From the NCBI RefSeq assembly GCF_000970465.2, contig NZ_LAJE02000044.1, forward strand, positions 1 to 64,000: a stretch of 64,000 nt of DNA. Direction: 5' to 3'. The DNA is from Devosia insulae DS-56. Lineage in GTDB: Bacteria > Pseudomonadota > Alphaproteobacteria > Rhizobiales > Devosiaceae. Position numbers and translations under genes: made by a program. The notes below the pieces were generated by a model. The model saw nothing but the letters and a program-made list of their open reading frames with translations. It was not told the DNA's origin and did not search any database. Positions 27,050 to 34,816 of the stretch are shown one piece after another (within the stretch, counting starts at the first letter, position 1; each line of letters starts with the position of its first letter).

Positions 27050-27519
27050 ATACCGGCTCCCCTGGGGTCCGCCGGGGTGTGACCCGGGGCCGCGTGCACG
27101 TGAATCTGCACCTGACCCGGAATGCGGGCGTTGATGACTTCGACACCGTCGAGCGTCACCCAGCAATGGGCACTGAGACTGGGTTTCCCCATGGATTTGG
27201 GGTCGACGGAGAAATGCAGTCGCGGGTCGTAGCCACAGCGCCGCAACGCGGCAAAGCCCACGAGGCCGGTGCGGAGGCACCGATTGTTGCGCATCAGGAT
27301 CGGCCAGCGCGCGACTCGCCGAACGGCGCGCGCGATATATGACACCGGGAAACGCGGCCAGCTGCTGGGCGGCACCGACGAGGCATCGGACAGAATCTGG
27401 GAGAAATCGCGCCCGGCGATGCGGGCCGGCAGCGTTCGCGCGCTGATCCAGACCTGCAGCCGAAACGCCAGCCGCGCTAGCAGCCCGGCCCCAGCCCGCT
27501 CGGACAGCTCATGCGGCAT
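27046..27519 (-). CDS. Lasso-type B2 leader peptidase (transglutaminase fold)
   Basis: A 157-residue protein matching the lasso B2/PF13471 peptidases. The catalytic Cys is in NNRCLRTGLVGFAALRRCG, the His in LSAHCWVTL and the Asp shortly after in DGVEV, in the normal order and spacing. These enzymes cut the leader peptide after it is delivered by a PqqD-like B1 protein, encoded just upstream with an 11-base overlap. The gene is followed by the kinase with a four-base overlap. Confidence 0.85.
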   Translation of the reverse strand: MPHELSERAGAGLLARLAFRLQVWISARTLPARIAGRDFSQILSDASSVPPSSWPRFPVSYIARAVRRVARWPILMRNNRCLRTGLVGFAALRRCGYDPRLHFSVDPKSMGKPSLSAHCWVTLDGVEVINARIPGQVQIHVHAAPGHTPADPRGAGI

Positions 27520-27778
27520 GCACGATGATGCCTTCGGCCACGAGGCCGGCGATCAGCTCGGGCAGGTCGTCGGCAAGTGTTGCAGCCTCGATCTCGAATT
27601 CGTCGGCCATGCGCTGCGCCACCGCTTCGACGGAGCGAACCCCGTCGAGGTGCTGCAGAAACGAGAGCGAAGTGTCGTTACAGGAGTAAAGCTGGCCGCT
27701 GCCGAGCAGCAGAATGACAGCGCCCTCACCTACGGGTTCGAACGAAACATCGTCACCGAGGCGATACACTGCATCCAT
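27509..27778 (-). CDS. PqqD-like RiPP recognition element (lasso B1-type)
   Basis: An 89-residue PqqD-family protein: a three-stranded winged-helix fold with YRLGDDVSFEPVG, AVILLLGSGQLYSCNDTS and helices ending LIAGLVAEGIIV. Such proteins bind the leader of RiPP precursors and bring it to the peptidase. It is the first gene of the enzymatic operon, downstream of five precursor-like genes and a hairpin. Its ribosome-binding site is weak. Confidence 0.85.
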   Translation of the reverse strand: MDAVYRLGDDVSFEPVGEGAVILLLGSGQLYSCNDTSLSFLQHLDGVRSVEAVAQRMADEFEIEAATLADDLPELIAGLVAEGIIVHAA

Positions 27779-27810
27779 CTACGCACCAGAGAACCTGCGA
27801 AAAACAACAT

Positions 27811-27842
27811 TGCAGATCCGGCAGCCTAGCTGCCGGACTGCA
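27811..27842 (-). terminator. Hairpin with T run between precursor array and enzyme operon
   Basis: TGCAG-A-TCCGGCAG (27811-27824) pairs with CTGCCGGA-CTGCA (27830-27842). On the minus strand it is followed by TGTTGTTTTT. It should end most transcripts from the precursor genes and let only some read into the enzymes, giving a high peptide to enzyme ratio. Confidence 0.75.
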
Positions 27843-27883
27843 GGAGAAATCTCAGGGCCGGCAGAAGGTGCCCCGAGCAACCG

Positions 27884-27967
27884 TCACTTCGGCTTGCTGG
27901 TAACGGCGACGACCGACGCAAGCTTCTGTTCCTTTGCGAACGTCGGCTTGGTATAGATCTTCTTCAT
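27884..27967 (-). CDS. RiPP precursor-like peptide 1
   Basis: A 27-residue gene with a GGAGG ribosome-binding site. The leader (1-21) starts MKKIYTKPTF and continues with a K-x-QKL block; it shares the Y-x-K-P pattern seen in lasso leaders. The tail after the leader is VTSKPK. The peptide has no acidic residue at tail position 7-9, so no lasso ring is possible. It is nearest to the PqqD gene. Confidence 0.8.
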   Translation of the reverse strand: MKKIYTKPTFAKEQKLASVVAVTSKPK

Positions 27968-27979
27968 TGCAGCCTCCAC

Positions 27980-27994
27980 AGACCTATCAGGTCT
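27980..27994 (-). other. Small hairpin at the stop codon of precursor 2
   Basis: AGACCT and AGGTCT form a six-base stem with a three-base loop overlapping the stop codon. There is no T run after it on the minus strand, so it is probably not a terminator. Confidence 0.4.
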
Positions 27995-28070
27995 TCTTGC
28001 TGACCACTGCGGTGATCGCAGCCAGCTTCTGCTGCTTGGCAAGCGTTGGCTTGGCATACACTTTCTTCAT
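27987..28070 (-). CDS. RiPP precursor-like peptide 2
   Basis: A 27-residue paralogue beginning MKKVYAKPTLAKQQKL, with the leader ending in ITA and the tail VVSKKT. A GAGGGA site lies upstream. It keeps the Y, K-P, QKL and I-T-A positions of the other copies, which shows that the peptide, not just the DNA, is under selection. Confidence 0.82.
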   Translation of the reverse strand: MKKVYAKPTLAKQQKLAAITAVVSKKT

Positions 28071-28185
28071 ATCGATCCCTCATGAGTCTGCCCCGATGCA
28101 GACCGGCAGTATAGCAGAGCTACCGTGCCGAGTGAACTCACGCTTGGCTCTGGCGTGGCGCACGCATCTGGTAAATTACAAAACG

Positions 28186-28209
28186 CGCGTGCCGATGGCT
28201 CGGCACGCG
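28186..28209 (-). terminator. Terminator after precursor 3
   Basis: A perfect ten-base stem (CGCGTGCCGA with TCGGCACGCG) around TGGC, then CGTTTTGTAAT on the minus strand. It separates precursor 3 from precursor 2. Confidence 0.75.
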
Positions 28210-28237
28210 GTTGAAATTCTCAGAAACCGACCGAAAA

Positions 28238-28321
28238 TCAGACCGGCTTGCTCGAAACGGCAGTAATCGCCGCCAGCTTCTGATCCTTGACGAACGTCGG
28301 CTTGGTGTAGGTCTTCTTCAT
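28238..28321 (-). CDS. RiPP precursor-like peptide 3
   Basis: A 27-residue paralogue beginning MKKTYTKPTFVKDQKL, with leader end ITA and tail VSSKPV. GAGGG upstream. Codons differ from the other copies mainly at third positions, again pointing to a translated peptide. Confidence 0.83.
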   Translation of the reverse strand: MKKTYTKPTFVKDQKLAAITAVSSKPV

Positions 28322-28424
28322 AACTATGCCCTCGTGGTGCCTGCCCTAGTGCAGTCAATCGAGTCATCCTAGCAGAAGTATGGCCTGCCGTGAACCGCGC
28401 TCGAACCCGGTGACAACAGAAAAC

Positions 28425-28449
28425 CCGCGCGCCGAAGTTCGGCACGCGG
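28425..28449 (-). terminator. Terminator after precursor 4
   Basis: CCGCG/GCCGA pairs with TCGGC/CGCGG around a three-base loop with one mismatch pair, followed by GTTTTCTGTT on the minus strand. It closely resembles the hairpin after precursor 3, so the unit of gene plus hairpin seems to have duplicated together. Confidence 0.7.
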
Positions 28450-28472
28450 TTCATGCATCAGAAAATCGAGGA

Positions 28473-28565
28473 TCAGGCAGGGTTCTTGCTGGTAACCGGC
28501 ACGGCGGTGATCGCGGCCAGCTTCTGTTCTTTGACCAGCGAGGGCTTGGTGTAGGTTTTCTTCAT
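28473..28565 (-). CDS. RiPP precursor-like peptide 4
   Basis: The longest copy, 30 residues, beginning MKKTYTKPSLVKEQKL, leader end ITA, tail VPVTSKNPA. The tail shares V-T/S-S-K with the other copies. Its ribosome-binding site is weaker (GGACGTGAAG). Confidence 0.82.
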   Translation of the reverse strand: MKKTYTKPSLVKEQKLAAITAVPVTSKNPA

Positions 28566-28623
28566 CTTCACGTCCAAATATCTAGCGGCAGGGCCAGGCT
28601 AGGCTGCCCCCTGATGCCGGCAA

Positions 28624-28710
28624 TCAGTTCTTGCTCGAAACCGGTTCGGCGGTGATCGTGGTCAGCTTCTGCTCCTTGACGAGCACCGGCTTGGAATAGG
28701 TCTTCTTCAT
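28624..28710 (-). CDS. RiPP precursor-like peptide 5
   Basis: A 28-residue copy beginning MKKTYSKPVLVKEQKL, leader end ITA, tail EPVSSKN. It is the first of the array in transcription order, preceded by GGGG and by the terminator of the upstream gene, so a promoter between 28711 and about 28800, or read-through, must drive the array. Confidence 0.82.
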   Translation of the reverse strand: MKKTYSKPVLVKEQKLTTITAEPVSSKN

Positions 28711-28720
28711 AGTATGCCCC

Positions 28721-28746
28721 AAAAAACTCCCTGCTCGAACAGCAGG
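28721..28746 (-). terminator. Terminator of the small gene at 28804
   Basis: CCTGCT and AGCAGG form a six-base stem around a five-base loop (28730-28746). On the minus strand it is followed by GAGTTTTTT. It separates the 76-residue gene from the precursor array. Confidence 0.78.
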
Positions 28747-28803
28747 ATAGGGGCAAACTAGCTGAGTCGGCGGATCCCGCAACCCGCCCAGTTCGCAAGC
28801 GTG

Positions 28804-29034
28804 CTAGAGTTTGCGGTAGAACATCACCCGTTGCGCGAGTTCGCTGCCCTCGTAGCGCGTCACCTCGGCGACCAGGTTGGCGAAATGACCGTTCAGCACC
28901 AACGGCTGGTCGGTCAACTGGCGCGCCGCCGACATCGGTTCGGGCGCCTCCACCGTTTGCGGCAGGGTGACGCTGGGTGGCTTGGCCCGGAAGTCGTAGA
29001 GCGTGACCGTGTATTTGGGCATCGACATTTCCAT
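28804..29034 (-). CDS. Small hypothetical protein
   Basis: A 76-residue soluble protein of unknown function with a beta-rich start (KYTVTLYDFRAK) and an Arg-rich end. In-frame ATGs at 29034, 29028 and 29022 are all possible. It is transcribed toward the precursor array but a terminator intervenes, so a link with the peptides is doubtful. Confidence 0.6.
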   Translation of the reverse strand: MEMSMPKYTVTLYDFRAKPPSVTLPQTVEAPEPMSAARQLTDQPLVLNGHFANLVAEVTRYEGSELAQRVMFYRKL

Positions 29035-29205
29035 CGCCTGAACTCGGATCGCGATAGCCGACGTTAGCGAAGCCTAGCTGACAGTTCGCTGAACTCACGC
29101 CCGACCTTGCGAAGAATTCACCCACCTTACCAAGCCCTAATGCGACGTCTTGACCGGTGCGCTCTACTTTAGCTGCAACGGGTATTGGGTTCCGAAGGTG
29201 CGGCG

Positions 29206-30417
29206 ATGCAGCGGTGGTTGAAATGGATTGTCCTCGTGGTGTTGCTCGGCGCGGGCGGCGCCGGTTGGCTGGTATTCAGCGCCCCCGCCAAGGATGAGGT
29301 GCCGCGGACCACGCCGGTAGCGCGCGGCAATGTCGAGGAGACGGTGCTGGCGTCCGGCGTTATCCAGGCCAGCTCGCTGGTCAGCGTCGGCGCCGAGGTT
29401 TCGGGCCGGATCAAGACGCTCAACGTGCAGTTGGGCGACGATGTGAAGGCGGGTGATGTGATCGCCGAGATCGACTCGCTGAACCAGCAGAACGCGGTCA
29501 AAGCCGCGCAGGCCTCGCTCGCCAATACCGAGGCACAGAAGACCATCCAGACCGCCAACCTGGGCCAGGCGAAAACCGCGCTTGAGCGGGCCGAAAAGCT
29601 GAGCCCGCAGAAGCTGATTTCGGATGCCGACCTGCAGACGGCGCAACTGGCGGTTGAGACGGCCGAGGGGCAGTTGCAGGCGATCGGGGCGCAGATCCAG
29701 CAGGCCCAGATCAACGTCGAGGCAGCACAGCTCAACCTCGACCGCACCAAGATCGTGGCGCCGTCGGACGGCACGGTGGTCGCCGTGTCGGTCGAGGTCG
29801 GCCAGTCGGTCAACGCCAACAATTCCTCGCCGACCATCGTCAAGCTCGCCAACCTCGACAAGATGGTGGTGAAGGCCGAGATCTCGGAGGCCGACGTGCC
29901 GCGGGTAGAGCCTGGACAGCAGGTGTATTTCACCATCCTCGGCGACCCGGATACCCGCATCAACGCGACGCTCCGCGCGGTCGAGCCGGCGCCGGACTCG
30001 ATTGCCTCGGACGACACCACAGCGAGCTCGTCGAGCACCGCCGTCTACTATAATGGCCTGTTCGACGTGGATAATCCGGGTCACAAGCTACGCATCTCGA
30101 TGACGGCGCAGGTGACGATCGTGCTGAAATCGGCGGATGACGTGCTGACGGTGCCGGCCTCGGTGCTCGGCCGCAAGGGCCGCGACGGCAGCTACACGCT
30201 TCAGGTGTGGGACCAGCAGAAGGCGGCGGCCGAGCCCAGGCAGGTTACCATCGGGCTCAACAACAACGTGACGGCGGAGGTGCTCTCCGGGCTCGACGAA
30301 GGCGATCTGGTGGTCAATGCCACGGCAGCCGTTCCGGCGACCCGCAGCGGTAACGGCCAGGGCGCCAACCGGAACATCCTCGCCGGCGGCCCGCCGGGCG
30401 GCGGGTTCGGGCGCTGA
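29206..30417 (+). CDS. macA: MacA-like periplasmic adaptor of an efflux system
   Basis: A 403-residue membrane-fusion protein. An N-terminal hydrophobic anchor (about 5-25), a lipoyl-like barrel half, a long coiled hairpin rich in Ala/Gln (NQQNAVKAAQASLANTEAQK and onward), the second barrel half (ADVPRVEPGQQVYF) and a C-terminal membrane-proximal domain. It links an inner-membrane MacB pump to an outer-membrane channel. The start at 29206 follows GAAGGTG. macB follows ten bases later; no TolC-like gene is nearby. Confidence 0.87.
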   Translation: MQRWLKWIVLVVLLGAGGAGWLVFSAPAKDEVPRTTPVARGNVEETVLASGVIQASSLVSVGAEVSGRIKTLNVQLGDDVKAGDVIAEIDSLNQQNAVKAAQASLANTEAQKTIQTANLGQAKTALERAEKLSPQKLISDADLQTAQLAVETAEGQLQAIGAQIQQAQINVEAAQLNLDRTKIVAPSDGTVVAVSVEVGQSVNANNSSPTIVKLANLDKMVVKAEISEADVPRVEPGQQVYFTILGDPDTRINATLRAVEPAPDSIASDDTTASSSSTAVYYNGLFDVDNPGHKLRISMTAQVTIVLKSADDVLTVPASVLGRKGRDGSYTLQVWDQQKAAAEPRQVTIGLNNNVTAEVLSGLDEGDLVVNATAAVPATRSGNGQGANRNILAGGPPGGGFGR

Positions 30418-30427
30418 GGCCGAGGCG

Positions 30428-32380
30428 ATGACCGAACCACTGATTTCCATCCGGCAGTTGCGCCGGGAGTATCCGATCGGCGCCGAGAGCATCACGGTGC
30501 TCAAGGATATCGACCTCGACATCGAGGCCGGCGAGATGATCGCCATTATCGGCCAATCAGGCTCGGGCAAGTCGACGCTGATGAACGTGCTGGGCTGCCT
30601 CGACAATGGCTGGACCGGCGAATACCGGCTGGCCGGGCGCGACATCGCCCGGCTGGCGCCGGACGAGCTGGCAGAACTGCGCCGCGAGCATTTCGGCTTC
30701 ATCTTCCAGCGCTACCAGCTACTGGCCGATCTCGATGCGCTCGAGAATGTCGAGGTGCCGGCGATCTATGCCGGCGCCCGAAAGGAAGCGCGGCGTGAGC
30801 GGGCCCACCAGCTGCTGGAACGGCTGGGGCTCGGCGAACGCCTGACGCACCGGCCGAACGCGCTGTCCGGCGGCCAGCAGCAGCGCGTCAGCGTGGCGCG
30901 GGCGCTGATCAATGGCGGCGAGATTATCCTCGCGGACGAGCCGACCGGAGCGCTTGATTCGAAGAGCGGCAAGGAGCTGATGGCGCTGCTCAAGGAGCTC
31001 AACGCGGAGGGCCATACCATCATCATCGTTACCCACGATCCAACCGTCGCGTCACAGGCCGACCGGGTGGTGGAACTGAGCGACGGGGTGATCATTGCCG
31101 ACCGGCGCAAGGACGATGCCGCCGCGCCGGTGCGGAAGGCCGCGGAGACGATCAAGCGGATTCCGCGCTGGCGCGAGGCGCTGGACCGGGTCGGCGAGGC
31201 GTTCCAGATGGCGCTCCGGGCGCTGTCGAGCCATCGGCTGCGCACCTTCCTCACCATGCTCGGCATCATTATCGGCATCGCCTCGGTGGTGTCGGTGGTG
31301 GCGCTCGGGCAAGGCAGCCAGCAGACGGTGCTCGACCGGATCAGCTCGATCGGCACCAACACCATCAACGTCATGCCCGGCACCAGCGCCGCCGACCGGC
31401 GACGCGACGCGATCCGCACGCTGGTGCCGGCCGATGCCGCCGCCATTGCGGCCAAGGCATATGCCGACAGCGTCACGCCGCAGGTGTCGAGCAACGGCCA
31501 GGCGCGCTATCGTAACGTCAGCGCCGCGGCGCAGATCCAGGGCGTCGGCGCCGATTATTTTCGGGTGAACAACCGCAGTTTCGTCGAAGGCGCGGCATTC
31601 GACGAGACGAGCACCGGCGCGCTGGCACAGGTGGCGGTGATCGACACCACGGCGCGCGATACGCTGTTCACCAATGGCGAAGACGCAGTCGGGCAAGTGG
31701 TGCTGGTCGGCAACGTGCCGCTGCGGATCATCGGCGTCGTTGCAGCGAGCACCAACAATTTCGGCCCGCAGTCGAGTTCGATCAGCATCTGGATGCCCTA
31801 CACCACCGCGATGTCGCGGATTCTGGGGCAGAGCTGGCTCTCGACCATCACCGTCCGTATCGCCGACAGCGCCGATGTCACCGAGGCGCAGGCACAAATC
31901 CAGGCACTGCTCGAGCAGCGACACGGGACGGTGGACTTCAGCCTGCAGAACACCGACACGATCCGCGAGACCATCCAATCAACCTCGCAGACGCTGACGC
32001 TGCTGATCTCGGCCATCGCAGTGATCTCGCTGATCGTCGGCGGCATCGGGGTGATGAACATCATGCTGGTGTCGGTGCGCGAGCGGACGCGGGAGATCGG
32101 CGTGCGCATGGCGGTCGGAGCGCGGCAGGGCGATATCCTGCAGCAGTTCCTGATCGAGGCGGTGCTGGTCTGCCTGATCGGCGGCACGGTGGGTGTGCTG
32201 CTGTCGCTGGGGATCGGTTTTGGGGTCGAGAAGCTGGTGAGCGGGCTGAGCTTCATCTACTCGCCGACGACGATCATCGCGGCCTTCGTCTCGTCGAGCC
32301 TGATCGGCGTGCTGTTCGGCTTCATGCCGGCGCGCTCGGCGGCGCGGCTCGATCCGGTGGTGGCGCTGGCCAGCGAGTGA
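30428..32380 (+). CDS. macB: MacB-like ABC exporter (ATPase and permease in one chain)
   Basis: A 650-residue protein. The ATPase domain spans about 1-225: Walker A GQSGSGKST (42-50), signature LSGGQQQR and Walker B LADEPTGALD. Then a first transmembrane helix (about 275-297), a large periplasmic domain and three C-terminal helices with the FtsX-type VGGIGVMNIMLVSV region. Systems of this type export macrolides, peptides or lipids through a TolC-like channel. With the precursor array 2 kb away it could export the peptide product, but this is only proximity. Confidence 0.88.
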   Translation: MTEPLISIRQLRREYPIGAESITVLKDIDLDIEAGEMIAIIGQSGSGKSTLMNVLGCLDNGWTGEYRLAGRDIARLAPDELAELRREHFGFIFQRYQLLADLDALENVEVPAIYAGARKEARRERAHQLLERLGLGERLTHRPNALSGGQQQRVSVARALINGGEIILADEPTGALDSKSGKELMALLKELNAEGHTIIIVTHDPTVASQADRVVELSDGVIIADRRKDDAAAPVRKAAETIKRIPRWREALDRVGEAFQMALRALSSHRLRTFLTMLGIIIGIASVVSVVALGQGSQQTVLDRISSIGTNTINVMPGTSAADRRRDAIRTLVPADAAAIAAKAYADSVTPQVSSNGQARYRNVSAAAQIQGVGADYFRVNNRSFVEGAAFDETSTGALAQVAVIDTTARDTLFTNGEDAVGQVVLVGNVPLRIIGVVAASTNNFGPQSSSISIWMPYTTAMSRILGQSWLSTITVRIADSADVTEAQAQIQALLEQRHGTVDFSLQNTDTIRETIQSTSQTLTLLISAIAVISLIVGGIGVMNIMLVSVRERTREIGVRMAVGARQGDILQQFLIEAVLVCLIGGTVGVLLSLGIGFGVEKLVSGLSFIYSPTTIIAAFVSSSLIGVLFGFMPARSAARLDPVVALASE

Positions 32381-32694
32381 GGTGCGGCCTCCGGAGCTTG
32401 GGGCCGCAACGACGCTCAATCCGCCTCACTCCCCCGGGAGATCAGGGCTATCGCATATGACGGCGTTGGGCACCTCTTGCCTTCTCCCCTTGTGGGAGAA
32501 GGTGCCCGAAGGGCGGATGAGGGGTCCGCGCAACGAAGTGTAGCGCGGCCGGAGCGAAGCGACGGACGACGAGTACGCGGAGAGAACCCCTCATCCGGCC
32601 TTCGGCCACCTTCTCCCACAAGGGGAGAAGGCCACCTAACTACGGTCCGTGCACCATCTGCGATTACCCTGCCCCCGAGAGGGAGCGAACCGCC
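32381..32694. other. Intergenic region with a long inverted repeat
   Basis: Between macB and the convergent Hsp33 gene. Apart from the inverted repeat at 32479-32632 nothing is recognised. Confidence 0.5.
32479..32632. repeat. Long palindromic intergenic repeat, family A
   Basis: A left arm of about 46 bases (32479-32524) is nearly repeated in inverse at 32585-32632, around a 60-base centre. Each arm itself has a short hairpin (CTTCTCCC with GGGAGAAG). Similar repeats occur widely between Hyphomicrobiales genes. The position between convergent genes suits two-way termination. Confidence 0.8.
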
Positions 32695-33708
32695 CTAATG
32701 CTGGTGCGGGTGCTGCTCGTCGAACTCGTGCGGCTTGAAGTGGTAGTCGGCCGAGCAGAACTCGCACACCACCTCGATCTCGCCATCGACCACCATCTCC
32801 TGGCGCTCTTCGGCGGAGAAGTTATCGCGCAGCATCGCCTCGATCCGTTCGGCCGAGCAGGTGCAGCGCTCCTCGAGCGCGATCGGCTCGAAGATGCGGA
32901 CGCCCGGCTCGTTGAACAGCCGAAACAGCAGGCGCTCGGCTGAAAGCTCGGGATCGGCGAGTTCGTCGTCGCCGACGGTCGAGAGATAGGCCCGGGTGGT
33001 CGTCCACTTGTCGTCCTCGACGAAATCCGGATCGGCCATCTCGGGGTTGTCGAAGTTGCCATCACCGGGCAGGTCCGGCATCACCGACTGGCCATGCGGC
33101 GGCAGGAACTGCACCAGTGCCCCACCGGCCCGCCACTGCGGGCCGCCGGCGCCGCGCACCGAATGCTCGGCGACGGCGAGGCGCACCAAAGTCGGGATCT
33201 GCTCGGACTGCTGGAAGTAGGCATGCGCCACATCCTCGAGCGTGCCGCCCTCGAGCGCCACGATCCCCTGGTAGCGTTCCATATGGACGCCCTGGTCGAC
33301 GGTCATCGCGAGGTGGCCCTTGCCGAGCAGTTGCCCCGGCTTGGTCTCGCCGCGCTCGATCGCCATCATCACCGCGTCGGCGTCGAAGCGGGCATAGCCA
33401 CGCAGGCCGTCCGGCGCGTCGAGGTCGACGACGATCAGGTTCACCGGACCATCGGTCTGGGTCTGCATGATAAAGCGGCCCTCGAACTTCAGCGAGGAGC
33501 CGATGAGCGAGGCCAACACCACTGCTTCGCCGAGCAGGCGCGCCACCGGAGCGGGGTAATTGTGCCGGGTGAGGATTGCATCGAGCGCCGGCCCGAGGCG
33601 AACCACGCGGCCACGGCTGTCGAGCCCATCGAGGGTGAAGGGCACCACGACATCATCGCCCGACTCCGGGCGATCGAGGCCATAGGTGCTGAGCTCAGTC
33701 TGAGTCAT
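32695..33708 (-). CDS. hslO: Hsp33 redox-activated chaperone
   Basis: A 337-residue cytoplasmic holdase. Four zinc-binding cysteines lie near the C terminus as C-x-C (282, 284) and C-x-x-C (315, 318). Oxidation releases zinc and activates binding of unfolded proteins. The His/Glu-rich tail (HEFDEQHPHQH) is an extension past the usual end. It lies upstream of nothing in the same direction; argF precedes it by 93 bases and may be co-transcribed. Confidence 0.93.
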   Translation of the reverse strand: MTQTELSTYGLDRPESGDDVVVPFTLDGLDSRGRVVRLGPALDAILTRHNYPAPVARLLGEAVVLASLIGSSLKFEGRFIMQTQTDGPVNLIVVDLDAPDGLRGYARFDADAVMMAIERGETKPGQLLGKGHLAMTVDQGVHMERYQGIVALEGGTLEDVAHAYFQQSEQIPTLVRLAVAEHSVRGAGGPQWRAGGALVQFLPPHGQSVMPDLPGDGNFDNPEMADPDFVEDDKWTTTRAYLSTVGDDELADPELSAERLLFRLFNEPGVRIFEPIALEERCTCSAERIEAMLRDNFSAEERQEMVVDGEIEVVCEFCSADYHFKPHEFDEQHPHQH

Positions 33709-33801
33709 CCATAATCCAATCTCGCGGGGAACAGCCCCGCTCCGCTACCGGATCGGGGGCCCGCGCTGGTTCGTGTCGCGCATAATAGTATCGCAGAACG
33801 G

Positions 33802-34737
33802 CTAGATGTTCTGCCGGTCTTGGCCCAGGGCCCAGCAAAGGATTGCCTTCTGAGCGTGAAGCCGATTTTCGGCTTCATCAAAGACCACCGATTGCGGCCC
33901 GTCTATGACCTCGTCGGTCACCTCGTCGCCGCGATGGGCCGGAAGGCAGTGCATGAACAGCGCGTCCTTTTCGGCCAAGCCCATCAATTGGGTATTCACC
34001 TGGTAGGGTTTCAAGGCCCGGCGGCGCTCGGCGGCGTCGGTATCGCCCATCGAGACCCAGGTGTCGGTGATGACGAGGTCGGCGCCGCGTACGGCTTCCT
34101 CGGGGTCCTCGATCAGCCGGACGGCCGGACCGGCCTTCTTGATATCGGCGAGCAGGTCCTTTTCCGGGGCATATTCCTCCGGCACGGCAATGGTGAGCTC
34201 GGCGCCGAACAGCTCGGCGGCGTTCACCCAGCTGGCGAGCACGTTGTTGCTGTCGCCGACCCAGGCGACTTTGGCGCCTTTGATGTTGCCGCGGTGCTCT
34301 TCGAAGGTCATGACGTCGGCCATCACCTGGCACGGGTGAGCGCGACGGGTGAGGCCGTTGATCACCGGCACGGTGGCGGCTTCGGCCAGATCAAGCAGAT
34401 CCTGGTGGGTGAGGATGCGGATCATGATCGCATCGACGTAGCGCGACATCACCTTGGCGGTGTCGGCTAGCGTCTCCTCACGGGAAAGCTGCATTTCCTG
34501 GCCGGTGAGAAAGATGGTCTCGCCGCCGAGCTGGCGCATGCCGACATCGAAGCTGACGCGGGTCCGGGTGGATTGGCGCTCGAAGATCATCGCCAGCACC
34601 TTGTCCTTGAGGAGCAGCGGTCGATCGCCCTTTTTCAATCGGTCTTTGAGTTCGACAGCCTGGTTGAGCATGCCGCGCAGCGTCGTGGCATCGAAATCGT
34701 CGAGGTTGAGGAAGTGCCTAGGTGGGGTAGCGGTCAT
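33802..34737 (-). CDS. argF: Ornithine carbamoyltransferase
   Basis: A 311-residue enzyme. Carbamoyl-phosphate site STRTR (in [12 protein letters not shown]) and ornithine-binding [13 protein letters not shown] near the C terminus are intact. It makes citrulline in arginine synthesis. A good AGGAGAGG site precedes the ATG. It follows argD in the same direction, a common alphaproteobacterial arrangement. Confidence 0.94.
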   Translation of the reverse strand: MTATPPRHFLNLDDFDATTLRGMLNQAVELKDRLKKGDRPLLLKDKVLAMIFERQSTRTRVSFDVGMRQLGGETIFLTGQEMQLSREETLADTAKVMSRYVDAIMIRILTHQDLLDLAEAATVPVINGLTRRAHPCQVMADVMTFEEHRGNIKGAKVAWVGDSNNVLASWVNAAELFGAELTIAVPEEYAPEKDLLADIKKAGPAVRLIEDPEEAVRGADLVITDTWVSMGDTDAAERRRALKPYQVNTQLMGLAEKDALFMHCLPAHRGDEVTDEVIDGPQSVVFDEAENRLHAQKAILCWALGQDRQNI

Positions 34738-34816
34738 TTTGGGACCTCTCCTGTTCGGAACGCGCCGAGCGGGAGCTGCTGTCTCCCGCCCTTCAGATCG
34801 CGTGCCGTGAATGGGG

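Noticed and set aside
27884-28710. The five small peptides as ordinary lasso peptide precursors
   Set aside because: Tails after the leader are only 6-9 residues and have no Asp/Glu at positions 7-9 for ring closure, and the cyclase gene is absent.
27884-28710. A CRISPR array suggested by regularly spaced similar blocks
   Set aside because: The repeated blocks are open reading frames with codon-level variation and uneven spacing, not identical short repeats.
29206-32380. MacAB-like pump as part of the RiPP cluster
   Set aside because: It is on the opposite strand with an unrelated small gene and terminator in between; only proximity supports the link.
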